A DNA stretch of 64,000 bases from Sedimentitalea sp039941015 (GTDB taxonomy: Bacteria > Pseudomonadota > Alphaproteobacteria > Rhodobacterales > Rhodobacteraceae). The notes under the pieces were generated by a model. That model was not told where the DNA came from. It saw only the letters and a list, made by a program, of their open reading frames with translations, and did not search any database. How positions within the stretch are numbered: position 1 is the first letter of the stretch; the number at the start of each line of letters is the position of its first letter. Below, piece after piece: positions 62,912 through 64,000 of this stretch. Made by a program: the position numbers and the translations under genes. The stretch is taken from NCBI RefSeq assembly GCF_039941015.1, contig NZ_JBDVFI010000094.1. One strand, given 5' to 3'.

Positions 62912-63625
62912 ATGATCGACCCAACCGACCGCGTGGTCATGATATCCGGCGGCAACCGGGGCATCGGTCTGGCCATTGCACAGGTCCTGCATTCCAAGGG
63001 CTATGCCGTCAGCGTCGGAGCGCGAGATCTTTCCACGACCCAAGAGGCCCTGCGCGATCTCGCCGGACCCCGCTTGCTTTGCGCAAGATACGAGGCAGGC
63101 GATCGCGCCAGTCACGAGGCCTGGCTCGCCGCGACGCTTGATAAATTCGGGCAACTGGATGCGCTCGTCAACAATGCCGGGACCAGCAACACGTTTTCGA
63201 TCGAAGCAGGCGACGAAGCCGATCTGGACGCTCTGTGGACGATCAACGTCAAGGGGCCGCTGTTTCTCTCCCGTATATGCCTGCCCCATCTCAAGGCTGC
63301 AGGGTCCGGGCGCATCATCAACGTGGCCTCTCTGTCAGGCAAACGTGTGCGCAACGAGAATATTGCTTACAACATGACCAAACACGCCGTTCTGGCGTTG
63401 ACCCATGGCACACGACGCATCGGCTGGGACCATGGCGTCCGGGCCACCGCCATCTGCCCCAGCTTTGTTGCGACGGATTTGACGGCTGACGTCACCAAGG
63501 TCAGCCAAGCTGAAATGATTGATCCTCTGGATCTCGCCGAACTCGCGGCAACCGCGATTGCCTTGCCGAATACCGCCGCCATGGCGGAAATGCTGGTAAA
63601 TTGCCGACTGGAGGATACGCTCTAA
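62912..63625 (+). CDS. Short-chain dehydrogenase/reductase
   Basis: A 237-residue classical SDR. VVMISGGNRGIGLAIA is the glycine-rich NAD(P) loop, LVNNAGTSNTF the structural NNAG, INVASLSGK the catalytic Ser region, and AYNMTKHAV carries the YxxxK pair. The start at 62912 follows the oxidoreductase stop by 13 bases, with GAAAGGG upstream; an in-frame ATG at 62732 lies in the previous gene. It likely reduces or oxidises an intermediate of the pathway formed by the two upstream flavoenzymes. Confidence 0.9.
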   Translation: MIDPTDRVVMISGGNRGIGLAIAQVLHSKGYAVSVGARDLSTTQEALRDLAGPRLLCARYEAGDRASHEAWLAATLDKFGQLDALVNNAGTSNTFSIEAGDEADLDALWTINVKGPLFLSRICLPHLKAAGSGRIINVASLSGKRVRNENIAYNMTKHAVLALTHGTRRIGWDHGVRATAICPSFVATDLTADVTKVSQAEMIDPLDLAELAATAIALPNTAAMAEMLVNCRLEDTL

Positions 63626-63673
63626 CCATTACGAACAAGAAACAAGAAACGACCCAACAGAAAGGACATACTC

Positions 63674-64000
63674 ATGAATAGATTGATAGGACTGGCCTGT
63701 GCCGGAATGGTCTCGGCCAGCGGTGCCTTTGCCGCCGGCACCACATTGAATGTTGGCATGGGCAGCGCCGATGCCGGGAAGCTGGACCCGCACGTGGCGA
63801 CGTCGACCCCCGACAAGGGCTTGTTGCACTGGATGTTCAACGGGTTGGTGCGGATCAAACCGGGTCAATCGAGTCCGGAATTCATCGAGCCCGATATCGC
63901 CGAAAGCTGGACCTCGTCCGAGGACGGTCTGACATGGGTCTTCACGCTGCGCCAGGATGTCGACTGCCATGGCGACTACGGTGGGATCGACGCGGCGGAC
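63674..64000 (+). CDS. ABC transporter substrate-binding protein (family 5, peptide/opine type), partial
   Basis: The first 109 codons only; the gene continues beyond the window. RLIGLACAGMVSASGAFAAG is a signal peptide. NVGMGSADAGKLDPHVATSTPDKGLLHWMFNGLVRIKPG and DIAESWTSSEDGLTWVFTLRQDV are the N-terminal signature of SBP_bac_5 (DppA/OppA-like) binding proteins. The ATG at 63674 has AAAGGA upstream. Permease and ATPase genes would be expected just beyond the edge. It likely imports the substrate of the oxidoreductases in the same operon. Confidence 0.9.
   Translation, partial: MNRLIGLACAGMVSASGAFAAGTTLNVGMGSADAGKLDPHVATSTPDKGLLHWMFNGLVRIKPGQSSPEFIEPDIAESWTSSEDGLTWVFTLRQDVDCHGDYGGIDAAD

Noticed and set aside
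1..64000. Search for CRISPR repeats, tRNA or rRNA genes, IS ends and phage genes
   Set aside because: No regularly spaced repeats, cloverleaf-like segments, transposase or integrase motifs were noticed by eye; a tool-based scan could still find short elements.

Overview
The window looks like a chromosomal segment of a marine-type alphaproteobacterium, most likely Rhodobacteraceae (Roseobacter group). The evidence is the gene families present (tripartite tricarboxylate transporter, BCCT carrier, split YeeE/YedE proteins, DUF6522 beside an NsrR-like Rrf2 regulator), moderately high GC and many ATGA-coupled genes. I saw no rRNA, tRNA, CRISPR array, insertion sequence or phage gene.

Region 1 (1-28444) is a surface-glycan and natural-product locus with two divergent arms. 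The minus-strand arm holds a tightly coupled sugar/glycosyltransferase operon: epimerase, sugar isomerase, GT2, FAD oxidoreductase, GtrA, GT2 and a cut GT-C protein. It also holds a WecG/TagA glycosyltransferase and an O-antigen ligase/polymerase-like membrane protein. The plus-strand arm starts with a 6.4 kb type I PKS (KS-AT-KR-DH-ACP-TE). A GT2 follows, then a 1536-residue NRPS (formyltransferase, half condensation domain, adenylation domain split by a luciferase-like monooxygenase, PCP) and an EntD/Sfp-type phosphopantetheinyl transferase. After these come an epimerase, GT4, GT2, a Gfo/Idh/MocA-epimerase fusion and a flippase, ending at a clear intrinsic terminator. By hand the adenylation signature reads close to glycine. 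My inference is that an N-formylated, possibly oxidised glycyl starter is extended by the PKS, released by the TE and attached to or glycosylated as an exported glycoconjugate. This is the most novel part of the window. A further GT4 gene lies just beyond the terminator.

Region 2 (30091-36498, minus strand) is a sulfur module: SulP permease, a phosphatase-SQR-like fusion, a persulfide dioxygenase-like metallo-hydrolase, two half-size YeeE/YedE proteins, a DUF2892 protein and a Crp/Fnr regulator. Region 3 (36951-41055) is an RND efflux pair.

Region 4 (41125-53410) is catabolic. It has part of a homoprotocatechuate meta-cleavage route (FAH-family HpaG-like protein, Brevibacterium-type extradiol dioxygenase, HpaE, divergent HpaR). 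It also has a Tm-1-like protein, a second aldehyde dehydrogenase, an IclR regulator with a striking operator, a class III aminotransferase and a TTT uptake system.

Region 5 (53553-59108) has a DUF6522 protein, a 5-formyltetrahydrofolate cyclo-ligase-like protein, an NsrR-like regulator, and a BCCT transporter / double binding-protein lipoprotein / universal stress protein operon. Region 6 (59436-64000) has a LysR regulator divergent from two FAD oxidoreductases, an SDR and the start of an ABC peptide-type binding protein cut by the window end.
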